64,000 nucleotides of DNA from Azadirachta indica (taxonomy: Eukaryota; Streptophyta; Magnoliopsida; Sapindales; Meliaceae): NCBI GenBank assembly GCA_022749755.1, contig CM040445.1, positions 7,647,182-7,711,181 of the forward strand, written 5' to 3'. Of the stretch, positions 1-12,700 are shown piece after piece. The position numbers were made by a program, and so were the translations under genes. Below the pieces are notes generated by a model. The model searched no databases. It saw only the letters and a program-made list of their open reading frames with translations, and had not been told where the DNA came from. Each line of letters opens with the position of its first letter. Position 1 is the stretch's first letter.

Positions 1-1260
1 CAAATTGAGTCATTCCTGAATTGTGATGGGCTGGTACCAAGCAGTGAAGAAAATGACACCCGCACTCACAACCAATAAAACTGACAAAGCAGCTGTAAGC
101 ATTCAGTTGTTTTGGATCTTTTACTTTAATACCAAATAAATCACTACATGACCCTCTAAAATGAAAACATTTTTTTTAAACATTGTTTTTAATTTTTTCT
201 TACATAAAACTATGCTAAGGGATTAGTTTCCCAAATTGAAAGATTAAATTTGTGTGCCACCAATATCTTTAACGAGGATTACGTAAATCTAAACCAAGAT
301 GCTTCTTACTATGTGGGATACATAATAAAAAACAAAAGGACCTTAAGTATTAATTGAATTAAGGAAAAAGATGTAAATCAATTAAAAAGATAACTTTGTA
401 AGTGATTTCACCTATTGTTAGGGTCAACCTTTCTCTTTCCAATAGCTGAGACTCAAGTGTTCAGGTACTTAGCGACAATCATACAGACGTGTCAATATGC
501 ATCAAAGAGACTTTCTCAATCAAACATTGTAAAACATCCAAAAAGTAAAGCAATATTTGAAGAAATTATAATACTTGAGATCAAAGAAACTTATTTCCAA
601 TGTGAAAAAACATAAGACAATACTTGAATACAAGAAAGATTTAGCTTCATTTAATATTAAGGTGTGGTGGCTTAAAGCCACAGTTGCAATGGAAATAAAG
701 CATAGACGTCAAATATTGAAGTAAAATGAGTGGATCCCATTAAAAGTTGATATTACCAAACACTTTCTTGACTTCATTTTCAGAGAACCACAGAAGTAAC
801 AGAATACCAGAAAACCTTAATACAAATTCAACAATTTCCAACTTTAGTTAATAGATAGAAACACAACTTCAGCCATATTTTCTTTCCAATTGCCAGGCAA
901 GCAAAGTATATTCAGCAATCGCGCCTGCATGTTTCAACTAATCTTTATATAATTCATTTAGAAATGCTGTATAAACAAATAAATAAAGGAGCACGGGGAA
1001 TGGGCAGGGCGCTTTGCGTTTACTTTGTAGTGTCAATCCAGTTAAAATGACAGCTTCAATTATAGCCGCATCAGAAAGAGTTTGAAAACATTAACTCGTC
1101 AAACAATAATCCAAGGATGTAATTATCATAAACAAGAGTAATTACTTTCCAAAGCAAGAAAATTACTTTCAATACGTGAGACATAAAAGTCGGAAAAATG
1201 CCCTAAAAGAGAAGGAATTTTGAAGAAATTGATAAAGTAAGAAAAGATTGTCTGTCTTAC
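1..1260. other. Probable intron of the BOD1/SHG1-like gene; no exon recognised
   Basis: This stretch lies downstream, on the minus strand, of the first exon that ends at 1261. I looked for the next exon expected from the family (a segment resembling EELRN...VKQSAALNR) and did not find it, so the intron probably continues past the left edge. A short open minus-strand stretch at about 10-95, encoding a hydrophobic tail ending ...WYQPITIQE, follows an AG that could be a splice acceptor, but I cannot assign it. Confidence 0.35.
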
Positions 1261-1374
1261 GTTATCCTTGAGTTTACGAATAATCTTAAGACGGAGCCTG
1301 TCGAAGTCGCCATCGTCTTTGAGTTTTGCAATCACCTCGTCTTTGCTAACAACTGCGCGCTTTCTGCTTTCCAT
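1261..1374 (-). CDS. BOD1/SHG1-domain protein, first coding exon only
   Basis: The exon encodes 38 residues from ATG at 1374 and ends in phase 0 at a GTAAGA donor (GT at 1260-1259). Its core, DEVIAKLKDDGDFDRLRLKI followed by IRKLKDN, resembles the N-terminus of plant proteins with the BOD1/SHG1 fold, related to the Shg1 subunit of the COMPASS histone H3K4 methyltransferase complex. An in-frame upstream ATG at 1398 would add eight residues, but the family start fits the ATG at 1374 better. The remaining exons are not seen and probably lie left of the window. The function is inferred from family resemblance only. The assignment as a real first exon rests on the conserved motif and the clean donor. 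Confidence 0.62.
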
Positions 1375-1398
1375 CGATGTAAAATCTAACACTGACAC

Positions 1399-2619
1399 TG
1401 CGACTGTCTATATACATTGCTTTGTCTTAGCTGGACTTACTCTTCAATTTTTTTAATTAAAAAAATTGCAGTTATAATTATTATTGTTGTTGTAGATGGA
1501 CCGCGAAATGATTTGGGCTGTCAGGCTGCTAGGAATAGGCCACCATGGCATGGACCAAGTCCAGGCGAAAAAAATAATAGAGATTAACATAACACAAGAA
1601 TTTACAAAAGTATTTATTATCACACTGAAAAAACACAATTTTAAGATATTCCTACCCTACATTTAAACTTGCTATTAATAATAAATTATCCACATGTCAG
1701 TGTTTTTGAATATATATTAAGTTAAACTATTTTAAATGGTAAATGAAATTAAATGCGTCAGAAGACGTCTACAACCCCATAATGATAGGGCTAAATGGTC
1801 ATAAAAATTAGAGTATCTCATGTTTCATTATAAACTTTTAGTTGAAATGAATATATCATCTTGTAACAGTGTTATCAAGAGTAGAAGTTTCATGCAAAAT
1901 CTTAGAACATTTTGTCCGATCCATCCTATTTACTCTTTTGAGTGAAGATACAATTGGAACTTGGCTTGAAATAGTTTTTTACCTCAAGAGGACCGTAACC
2001 CACTTGGAACACATTCAATGACAATGAACATATTGAATGGACTTGGCTATGATAAGTGTAATGTAACAGCACATTCACTCAATTAACAACATGAATTTTA
2101 AAACATTTTCCGTAAAAGTGGAAAACTCCAACACAACTTGAATCATTAAACACTAAAGTTATATGTAAAACTTAAAATTTTTTATGCATGTAATGATCCA
2201 TCCATGTACTGTAGTCAATCCCATTTTCAATAAGACAACAAATGCTGTTAACTCCTCTCTAATAACCACAGATCTTTGGAATAATCGAAAGTGATAAAAT
2301 ACACCTACCAATAGCAAATATACAAATTTTAAATCTACATTCAACTATCATTGATAATGTTGGCCAAACCAAGTTCAACGCATTATGTAAATCTAGCTAA
2401 ATACTACCTAACATAAGCATCTTTTTCCTATCCTCTCTTAGAAAGGAGAAGGAAGCAAGTGATACAAAAATGAACGAAGGGTCGGGGCAGTGTTGCCAAT
2501 TTAATCTTATATACAAGTTGGCAACCACCCCTCTTGTAAGATGCAAAAAATAAGGTACGTACAGTTTACAACATAACAACATAATTCGCCCCAATTGTGG
2601 GGACCAGAACAAATTAACT
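1399..2619. other. Intergenic: promoter side of the BOD1/SHG1-like gene and 3' flank of the YTH gene
   Basis: No coding sequence recognised. The part next to 1399 should hold the promoter and leader of the minus-strand gene at 1374, and the part just below 2620 should be the 3' untranslated region of the minus-strand YTH gene. The small open frames here have no family resemblance. Confidence 0.5.
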
Positions 2620-5600
2620 TCACTGAGTGATTGCCTTGGCTAGTTTTAACATCACCATCATCACAAACCTTGCTGCTTGGAATGCAATTATTTCTGGGAT
2701 GAATGATGCACCCTCTTCCGTGAATGACGCTTGTCCGCTACAAAACTTGAGTTTCTGTATGTCATCAAGAAAAATAAATAGAGATTTAATAAAGCTTCCA
2801 TTAAGGATTTCATCAACTAACTTAAATACAACACTTACAAATCATCAGCCTGCTTTTTACTTGATGATTCTGGCATTGTCCAAGATGGTCCACCAACCTG
2901 TCAACAAATTTGAGCAGATGAGTTTTGGAGACTATTTTATTACTAAATCAACTTAGCGTTAAGTCAAAAGAAAGGTCAGTGCAGGTTCAGCCTCATTTGC
3001 AGATTGTCACGCCTCTGTTGTGCTTTAAGAGCAAAACTGTGAAAGTGTTTAATAGTATCAACTTTAATGGAACCCACCAATTTTGCCATTAATATTTAAC
3101 ATCTAGTGTTTACATCCCATGGTAACTATGATTTTAAACTATAGCGCCTCAACACCAAGCAAAGCCTCAATGCACTCCAAGAGTGAATAGTATTAAGTCT
3201 CACAAACATTAACCTATATTGAGATGCTGGAGTTTGGTCAATTAAGCCAAACTTGATTCATTTCTAAAAACCAGGAAAATGAAGAAGCATTGTCTGATCA
3301 AACAGAAGAAGGCATCAATCAGGCCATTGTTAGCTGACGTAGGTCTGGGACTTCTCATGTCTTGTAATCTAACCTAAACATGTTCCACATGCATCCTGGA
3401 CCTACTTGTCAGCTACTCTCTATGGCCTAATAAGACCAGAAAATCTCATGACCTGCTCCAAAACAAGTTTCCATACAGACATTTAATTTACTCTCCGATG
3501 CCTCCAGGAACAACACCCTTAGCCTACACCAGACAAAATATGATAGATGTCCACAGAATGTCAAGAGGAAATTTTTCAGAGGTAGTTAAAAAGCTACAGC
3601 AGGCTGTACTTATGACACTGCTGAAATTCATCACCAAATTTTAATCACCATTCATCAAAACTGTGTACCTGATGGAATCCCTATGTATCTGCTAGTTACC
3701 ACCCGAGTAGAAATGATAAGCAAGGTGTTAATGCATTAGTGCTTTCATATACATAAATCAAATGCTTGAACAATAGAGTAAATAAACAGAGAATCAAGCA
3801 AACAATAAATAATGTCTGAAGATCGGACTTGTCACTAAATTCAAAAAGATCACTCATGCCAAAAATGCATTAATCCTGGAGGGAAACAAAAAAAATTCAA
3901 TCTCATGAATTAGAAAATATCATATTTAGCTGAAAAAATTACACAAATCAGACGGTTATACTGACAGGATGGCACAGCTGCTTGATGCCTCTGCTATGGG
4001 CTTCCAGGTACTCTTCGTATGACTGCCACAACAATCAGATACAAGTTAAACATCAAGGAGAAAAACATAAGCATCAGCTGCTTGAAAAAAACAGTTCTTC
4101 CTATTATCTATACAAATAAACTTCCACTTATATTAAAAGATACACCAAAACAAATGACAACTTCCCTTGACAGTGTTCAAGCAGCACCAAGATTAAAATG
4201 CAGGATTCGAAACAAAAAAGTTTCCAGTGGATCCACAATGTAATTAAGCTGTGAATGGCTAACCCCTCTTGATTGGTTGGCACACAACCAATAAACAATA
4301 ACAAACAAGGATATTGATTGACAATGCAAAACTTTCTGTCAAGTAAGACCAGCAAGAAGATATTTTTTATCCCCTCAAAAACTCCACCCCTAAATATAAC
4401 ACATACTTCAGCGTAGATGAGTCTTCCATGCAACGACCTTAAGCCTAAGGCCTTAATACAATTGCCTTGCTGAAATATGTTCTTTCAAGTGTCTGAGTGA
4501 ATTGTATGTGCGCTGCATTGAGGAACATAACATTGTCTAATGTGGAGCAACTAGTAGCAATTGCATGACTTATAAAGGATAAGATGCACATTTTTCAATT
4601 ATTCTGCCAAAGAAAAGATTTATTTGACAAAAGATCATATGCACAGAACTAGACCAGTAATGACCTTACTTTTATATCATTTCTACTCAACGAAATCTCT
4701 TCACCAAGCAAAGGATGAAATTCCAAGTAGTGTCATTGCCACAGATACATTTTCCTGGGTGATAAGTTCTTTGGGTATGAACAGCTTTTAGAAGCCGAAC
4801 AGATTAAACCTCATTAACTAGTGCATACAGCTCCTTGAAAAAGAGAAATAATGGCGTATGTCAATAGCTCATAGGAAATGGAGTTTGAGATTCCATAATG
4901 ATTAAGATTATTATCACTGATACTATGAGATCCTATAAATGATTAATGTGTCAACACAAACCCCAAACACAAGGGTAACCCTAAGGCAGTAAAGGAATTC
5001 CAGCTGGTAATTCACTAAACAGATGGTTCACAGACTTGCTCACCAAACCTGAATATTTCTTGGAACTCTTTTATTAGTTTTCCCACTGCACAAGTTAACC
5101 TTCATTCGATTTTAGGCATGATAATTGCTTATGTTGGATTGGAGAAGCGGAAACACGGAGTTCAAGTCCGATTCTGGAGAATCCAAAACAATTTGATACA
5201 ATCTCCATTCCCAGGCAGGACAGACTAAGCAACAACGTGTGGCCCCTAGTATCACGATTGAGTACAATTTACAACTAAGATCCAGCGCAATCTATCAGTT
5301 ATATATAAATAGGCTAGCCAATGTAATCTTTGCACAACCTATAAGCTGTCCAAACAGTTATCAATTATCCATTCCAATTAAACCAAGCCAACAATGACAC
5401 TGCAATGTCAGACAGGAAGACCGTTAATTTGATTGACTAGATCATCCACTTCATCTACTAAGTCGATATGATTGTGAAGAAATGTTCTTTCGGCTATTAG
5501 TTAAAATAAATATCATAGAAATATTACGGTCAACAAGAATGAAAAGTTACGACGGAAAACAGATACCATTTCAAGAAAATCATCCTCAGTTATGGTACTG

Positions 5601-7997
5601 GCAAGAGGGCTTTCTGCAGACAAACCCCAAAAATCATATCGAGCAGACATATCACTGTCCACTTGTAGATTAGTGAGGTTCCCATTGATCTGAGGATGAT
5701 TCATCCTTGCAAATTTCGGTGACAGAGAAGGTAAAGGCAAACTTTCAGCATCCCCACCGCATCTCTGCGCTAGATGAAAATTACTTACTCCAGCTTGGTG
5801 GTGGTAGAGGAAGGAAGGATAAGGCATGGGCGTCCTGGCCATAGATGTGTGCAGTGGAGGCATATGATATTCTTCCTCTCCCAGAGAACTTGAAGGCTCT
5901 ATACAAGGCCTCTTTGCAGGATGGTCATCCCCAGGAAAGCTGTATAAGTGTTAAGTTATGATAACTAAAACAGCTAATGCACTGCATTTTTACAGAATAG
6001 AAGACCATTCAGTGTGTAAAAGAAGTACCTGGTCCGCATGCCATCCACATCACCCTTTTCATCAAGAAGGTCACAAAGGGCTTCTCCAATATCTTGAGGT
6101 AACTCCTGGGAAGAATGCACAAAGACAAGCATATATTAAAACTGTTTTTAGATTGCTAAAATGAAAAAATAAATAATTGGGAAAAAAAACCCAGAATACT
6201 ATATTAGGACACCTGGCAATCTCTGCTAATTTTCACAGGTTTGTGGTCATTCAATGGATTCCTGAGATGAAGAGTCTTTTGGAAAGCTAAATCATTTAAT
6301 TGAAGCCATTTGACTTTAAAACTACGCCCCCAAGGATTATTTTTACCATTGCCTCGACTCCAGACGTCGTCTCGCCTCCACCCAACAGAAGACATCATTT
6401 GGGCATACCCTTGGAAGAAACCACTCATGTTGACACTGAATATAAGAATGACTTTACCAGAGTTCTGCAAAACAGGCATATGCTTCTCCGTGAAGCATTG
6501 AGATTGAGAAAGCAGTACATTGCATTGAGAAAAAGAGGGGCTTACATGAAAGGCTTCCTCCAAAATTGGTTCATTCATGACCTGAGTAGCCCAAATCCCC
6601 TTCTCGATTGACAGTTGGATATTATGATGATTTAAACTCTTAATGATGAAATATCTTGTATTATACAATTTACCCTTTTTGTTTTCAGTTAAATTTTGCA
6701 ACCGCCCAAGAGAATGCGCTGCTTTTGCTTCTGCTGGAGAGGGATAGCCCTCCTCAATAGCTTTGTAGCTTGAGCTCTCTGACAAGAAATTTTCTATTTA
6801 GTGACATATCTTATACATATTTTGATTTGAATTTTGTACTTTAAGAGCTAGTCACACCTATAGGACATAAATAAAAATGCATCAAGTATCAAATTTTACT
6901 AGAGTTTGGATGTTTTTTTAAGACTAACTGTTAAACAAACACGAATCATATAAAAGTAAATGACTGATATAGACAAACCAGAACGTAGATCCTGGTAACT
7001 CTGACCAGCGACTTATGTGTAGCGTGCACCTAGATCCAAGTTTAAGCAGCAATTCACTGCTTTACAAAGAGGACAGCAATTTAAGATTTAAATTTTAACT
7101 TTGGTCAAGGGTGATTACACAAACATGCATAGTACAAAATCAATCAGGACAGCCTCCCTAACATTTCCATTACCTGGAGAATTTATGCACCAAATCTAAC
7201 AATGCAAGCAAATGATATATTAGAGACACAGTATTGTTTTCTAGAGATACTTCAGGAAATGTTCTACAGAAATTTTTAGACACTAATTTATTTGAGTACC
7301 TTTTACTTCATTATTAACATTCTTTTAATAGGAAACAGAAAGTATTTGCATTTAGTGAAATATAGATTTACGAAGAAGAAATCAAGGTATCAATGAACAT
7401 TCTAGTCAACAAGATTTATTTTCAACTTCAACTCAATTGTAGTGGGACGGTAATGATGTGACAAAAAATTTTGGGAATTTGTGAGACTTTTGGAAAAGAA
7501 CTTTATTGCTAATTTCTATGTAATTCCAAGTTGTATTAATTTAAGAGTTATAGATGTTTTTGAATGTAGGGGCATAACCATAATTTCAACAACTCCTAGA
7601 CATTAAGTGAATATCTGCAGTTCAGTCAAGTTCACAAAGAACACAGGGCTTTACTTTCCATTGGATTGCAAATTGAGAGAGAAAGGGAAAGGATAAATTA
7701 CCAGCTACAATTCAGGCCTTCCTTCCTACTTCAGTTAACTAGTTAAACAAAGTTTCTCATTCAATGACACGACTCTCAAACCAACAATTTACAGACCACA
7801 TCACCCTTGTTCCAATAAACCATGGGCCTACAGAAAAAGCTACTGAATAATAAAAAAGAAAACTAATGGAATAAGCTAAAAAATCAAATGAGCATGCATC
7901 TTTTATTACCTGGATCATCTGAATTCCCCATGTCATGCTTTTCAGTCACCGATGAATCAACCACAGAGGCATCTTCTTTTGCAGTATCAGAAGACAT
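2620..7997 (-). CDS. DCB: YTH-domain m6A reader, plant DCB type (8 coding exons, 418 aa)
   Basis: Coding exons on the minus strand: 7997-7910, 6778-6546, 6464-6213, 6105-6029, 5939-5567, 4022-3966, 2897-2839, 2737-2620. All have GT-AG borders and the phases close into 418 codons plus stop. YTH proteins bind N6-methyladenosine in RNA. The YTH domain covers about residues 69-191: it starts at NTRYFIIKSLNHHNIQLSI, contains VILIFSVNMSGFFQGYAQM and ends at PVKISRDCQ. W92 (GIWATQ), W142 (DDVW) and W152 (NNPWG) sit where the aromatic cage is expected. Unlike cytoplasmic ECT readers there is no long disordered N-terminus before the domain; this organisation matches the Arabidopsis DCB group. The tail contains SYEEYLEAHSRG on a 57-nt exon and ends ...LKLAKAITQ. 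Exons 5-6 and 6-7 are separated by introns over 1 kb, so the last three small exons are easily missed. The two last exons are the least certain. Confidence 0.9.
6465..6545 (-). other. 81-nt in-frame, stop-free intron inside the YTH domain
   Basis: GT at 6545-6544 and AG at 6466-6465 bound 81 nt (27 codons) with no stop codon in the frame of the flanking exons. Splicing joins ...EEAFH (ending residue 107) to NSGKVILIF (from 108), which restores the YTH consensus. Retention would insert 27 residues between conserved parts of the fold. Confidence 0.85.
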
Positions 7998-9194
7998 ATC
8001 CTTTTACTATCCTCCTATGTCACAATGCAGGTACAAATTGAAGATACAAACTGAAATCTGTACATTCTAGCTCAAACAGGAGAAACATAAAGGAAATTGT
8101 AACAATTTAACAAGACAGTCAAAGAAAAGGGGGAAAAATAGAAAACAATAAAGACCATGCTTGCATTGTCATCAACAATAACTAAAAGAGCTATCAGAAG
8201 TCTCTAGCACTCACAAGAAATTTGAAATACCATTGCTATTCCAAAAAATTTGATGGTAATACCAAATCTATAGGTAAAAGGACAACAGACGCATAAATCA
8301 TAAGAGACATGTTCTCTTTAAGCCTACTCATCCGACGTGTTCCAGTTTCCAAGGAAACTATATTGCATAAGATTCCTCTCACATAGAAAGCTAATTGGTA
8401 AATTATAACTCACTTATTAGGAGTTGATCTCTACTCTCACAAGAATGTCAACATACTCCAAACCTATAAAGATGTTGCAAAGGCATGGATTACCTGAAAG
8501 CTACAGCCAAACCCAGCATGCTGATTTCTGCTCCATTTTGGAGTTTTAAGATAGCAGGTCGTAAAGGCTATGGAGCATAACTGAACTCATAATTTATTCA
8601 ATCAACTTACACCAATTAATGCCAAAAAGAGGCAACGAAAATTGTCAGCATAGGTCATCAACCAGCTAGTTTCCCCAGCAAAAGCCTCAACACAAGTCTT
8701 TAATCAAGTTTTTTTCAGTTTGGATATATACAAAGGGCGCTATTGAAGGGAAATTTGAATTCCTTTTGCCTACACACCTCAGCACTACATATCTTCTCTT
8801 CTATTCAATCATTCAATCATTATTATGCCATTTCACTTAAAGAAAATTTCTGAATCTTCTAATTCTGAGCATTTTGTCTAAAACCACCCGATAAGATACA
8901 GCAAGAAACCACCCGAGGGAAACAGTAATTTTAATCCAAACAACTAAAAGATAATCAAAACAAAACCCGAGCTCTAAAATCTCCAATTTTCTTTCATTTG
9001 CCATATTTTCCGAGCAATCAAACAGAACTAAAATCCTAAAAAAAATAATTATTGTAACATCAGTAAACAAGTATATTCAAGTAAAAACTCACAAAGAAAT
9101 GGAAAAATACACACTCTTATAACTGTCTAGAAACTAAAGCAGTAAGAATATCTGAACTAGAGTAAGTACTAAAAATGGTGAAGTGAAAGCATAC

Positions 9195-9400
9195 CTTGGT
9201 TTAGATGAGAGCGAAATGTAACTGTTACGTTACTGTCAATGAAGAGTACTAAGCATGAACTCTGATTTTAGTAAACGCTCTACTTTCAGTAGCTCCTTCC
9301 AAGCCCTAATTTCGCTTCCAAAACCAAAACACTATCTCAGATTCTTTTTATTTTTTCCACTGCTGTGCTGTTCTAATCTTTATTCCGAGAATACTAAAAT
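9195..9400 (-). promoter_or_regulatory. Probable non-coding first exon and promoter of the YTH gene
   Basis: On the minus strand a clean donor (AACCAAG then GTATGC, GT at 9194-9193) ends a stretch that lacks a usable start codon. The initiating ATG lies 1.2 kb downstream at 7997, so a spliced 5' leader is the simple reading. The interval 8000-9190 would then be a leader intron; I see no other gene in it. The transcription start was not located. Confidence 0.5.
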
Positions 9401-9670
9401 TACCCGCTAGTCTTGGGAGGTTTCCTGTCCAACGGTAAGGATTAGTTTGGGTAACATTAGAAGAGGCATTCTGATGCTTACGCGTCACCGCGACAGCGGG
9501 GCCGAAGGCTCGTACTATTCTTCGAAATTCGTATCCAACGACGACGTTTTGTAGTTGGATAATAACAAGATCTCCAAATTTTGATGAAACCAGAATTAAA
9601 TATACAGTTGCTAATGCTTTTCATACGACTCCCGAGAGTGGCCTTACAGGCGTTCATCACAGAGTTGCTA

Positions 9671-9687
9671 AAATAATTTGTTTACGG
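9671..9687. repeat. Left target-site duplication of the LINE
   Basis: The 17 bases aaataatttgtttacgg recur at 17405-17421 with one C/T difference. They lie immediately outside the poly-T (poly-A of the minus strand) end of the LINE. Confidence 0.88.
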
Positions 9688-9758
9688 ATTTTTTTTTTTT
9701 TTAATAAAAGAGAAAATTCATTAATAGAAGAGAAAGATTACAGCAAACATAGAACATT

Positions 9759-12700
9759 CTAAGGCAAATCTTCCATCCAGATGCAAGCTTTCTTATAGGA
9801 CAAAGCTAGTTTTGCAAGATTATGGGCTGCATAGTTACAAACACAAGGGATTGATTTGAAATTACAAGTGAAGTTTCCTGAGACCAAAGCTAAAATATCG
9901 TGAATTAGCCACTGAATTTCCTCTCTGCTAGAGGGGGAGAATTCCCGTTTGCCCCCTATTGTTTGCGCTAATACCCCAAGACTCCCTTATTGTTTTGGTA
10001 ATATCTCAATACCCCTCGGACGTTATCTCCGTTAAAAAAAGCCAGGCCTTTTGAGGGTAATATAGTATTTTAACTTTAATTTCCTGAAAAAGTTGTAGTA
10101 AATTGACGCGTGATAGTACTCTTGCTTTGATTAAAATAAAATATTAGACTTTTTACTTAAAAAGGCTCCACACCATTAAATAAAATTAATAAAGTAATAT
10201 ATTGTTAATTAATTAAATTCCTCTTAAAATAATAAATTAAGATAAATTAAAAAATAATATTTGATAATTAATTAAATTCTCTTAAGACAAATAACTTAAT
10301 ATACATAAGAAAGTAGTAATTAAGATTAAATTAAATTTCTATCTTTGAAACTAAAATAGAAAAAGAAGAAAAAGAGAAAACCCTGAACTTCTCGCCGCTC
10401 TGTGCCTCCCCTTCTCGTTGCCTACGCTTCTTGCGGCCTCTGCATCTCTTTTTTTGTCTGCCTTTGCATATCTTCTCATTGCATGGCATCTGCAAGACTT
10501 CACACATATCGTCACATGTCATATTTTCAAATCTCATCGCATAGTTGGACAAGGGCCATGATAGCTCGTCGCACCACCATTGATGGTTTGTTGCACATCC
10601 CCCTAGAGTGCTAAGAAAGGATGTGATTTGAAAATGCAATTTTTCAGATTTTCTTCTTGTCTTCTTAGTACTTGCCTACGCAAATTTAAGGAGGTTGTGA
10701 TTTGGAATTGTAAGGATTTGTAAATATTTGGGATTACGATTAGGATTTATTTAAATTTTTAAGTATTTTGTAATTGTAATTTGGGTTTGCTGATTTATTT
10801 TTTTTTTTTTAGAAATTGCAATTTAAGTTAAATTTTTGGGAATTTTGCTTAATTGGGATTTTGGTTTTTGAATTAGTATTTGAACAAGTGAATAGTTGGA
10901 TTAGCTTGATTACTAAGTAAAAATTAGGTTATTATTAATAGTTCGAATTGATTCTTTTTAGTTGAATAGATTTCATTAATGGAATTTTGAAATGACTACA
11001 ATTTTACTTGATTGAGTTTGAAAAGGCGTAGGATTTTTGGCAATTGAGTTAGAAAAAGAATAAAATTAGTTAATTTGCTCTTGGTTTTGATTTAGCCCTA
11101 TAATTAGTTTTTTTTCCTCTCTCTTTTGTCTTCAATTGCATTTTTTACCGTAAGTTATGTGGTGAATTAATTTGATGCATAGGTACGGAGAAACAACGAA
11201 AAAAAGAGACATAATGAAGAATATTGTCTATTTTTTTATTTATTTTTGATAACAAAGAGAAAAAATCTAAACACTAGGAATGAGGCTTTAAAAGAAAGAA
11301 ATGAATAAAAGAAATCAAATAAATAAATTTTTGCAGTTGTTGTTTTCCTTCTATTTTTTCTTTTTACCTGGGTCCATTTTTCTACCCGACACAATACTAA
11401 ATAAACAAAAATTAAGATAATACAAATTAGTATTTTGTATTTTAATATCTTATAAATTCATAAATTAAAATCAATTAAAATTTTTGTCTTTTAGTAAGGG
11501 CATTTATGTATATTTGTCCTAATTTTAGATCCTAACAAATTGACCACTAACAATCGATAGCTTTCTTCATAACTTTATGAGACAAATGAGGGCATATAGG
11601 TAATTAGGCTAAAAAATTTGACTTTTTTTGAACGGAGATAACGTGAAGGGGGTATGGAGATATTACTAAAACAAGAAGGGGGTCATGAGATATTAAGGAA
11701 AACATTAGGGGGGAATCGGGAATTCTCCCTTGCTAGAGGCTTTCCCTATGACTAAATTAATTTGCTTTTAGAGCATCTGACTCGACTTCCAGAGGCTTGA
11801 TTCCACACACAAAATGGCCAATTTAATACCCTCAAGCATTGCCTGAGCCTCAGCATATTCCACATCATCAATAAAAGAGTCTGTTTTAACAGAGGTTGCC
11901 ATAATCTTCCCTTCATGGTTTCTGATGATAGCCCCCAAGCCAACTTTGCAGTCTTGAGGCATTTACTGCAGGATTAGTATTTAACTTATAAAAGTCTTTG
12001 GTTAAGGGGTCCAATTAGGAATCCGTAGCTCAAGATTGGCTTGTGCGGAGTGCAAGCTAAATTTGTGGAATTAGTGGGATTTTTTAAGGTTTGAAAAATA
12101 TTCTCTGCTCTTGCATAAGACATCGAAGCATCTAATATCTCCCCTTTATGATTGGATTGATTTCTAGAAATCCATATAGACCAAAAAATTAAGGCAAACA
12201 TCTCCAGATCTGATTTAGAGAAGAATCTTTGAGTTCAACAATCATGTTCTGAAAGGTTGTGGCACTTTGATTTTTAATTAGATGATGAAAAAGAGGAATA
12301 TTTCCATACCTCTTTAGCTTTGTTGCAGCCAGCCAGAGTGTGAAAAGAGTCCTCCTTATAGTTGCCACAGGTTGTATAGTTTTGTTTACTTGCTACCTTT
12401 CTGAGGAATAGGTTTTACTATGTGGGAAGGATTTCCTTCAAGGCCCTCTACAAGAATATTTTAGTTTTGGGAGGAATGTTTAAAATCCATATTTGTTTCC
12501 ACCTGCTGGATATATTTGTTGACCCCGAGGGGATGTCTGGATATTTCAATTTGAGGGCAACTTGGTTGCCACTCTTAACTGTATAAAAGCCTTTTTTATC
12601 ATAATGCCATAAAAGTTGATCATTGTGCGAGGATTTAGGTAAAGGGATTTTTAAAATTGCTTTTACATCCTCAGGTAAAAAGTGGACTTCTATTGTTTTA

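Noticed and set aside
10..95. Minus-strand open stretch after an AG, ending ...WYQPITIQE, as a terminal membrane-anchor exon
   Set aside because: Only about 27 codons with no recognised family, at the very edge of the window; no upstream exon could be matched.
5049..5090. Minus-strand GKLIKEFQEIF between AG and GT signals as an extra YTH exon
   Set aside because: The YTH exons already join in phase with the expected EMSYEEYLEAH junction; adding this piece has no support from the family.
10331..10639. 102-codon minus-strand and 70-codon plus-strand frames inside the Mutator-like element as genes
   Set aside because: They overlap on opposite strands, have biased composition and no family resemblance.
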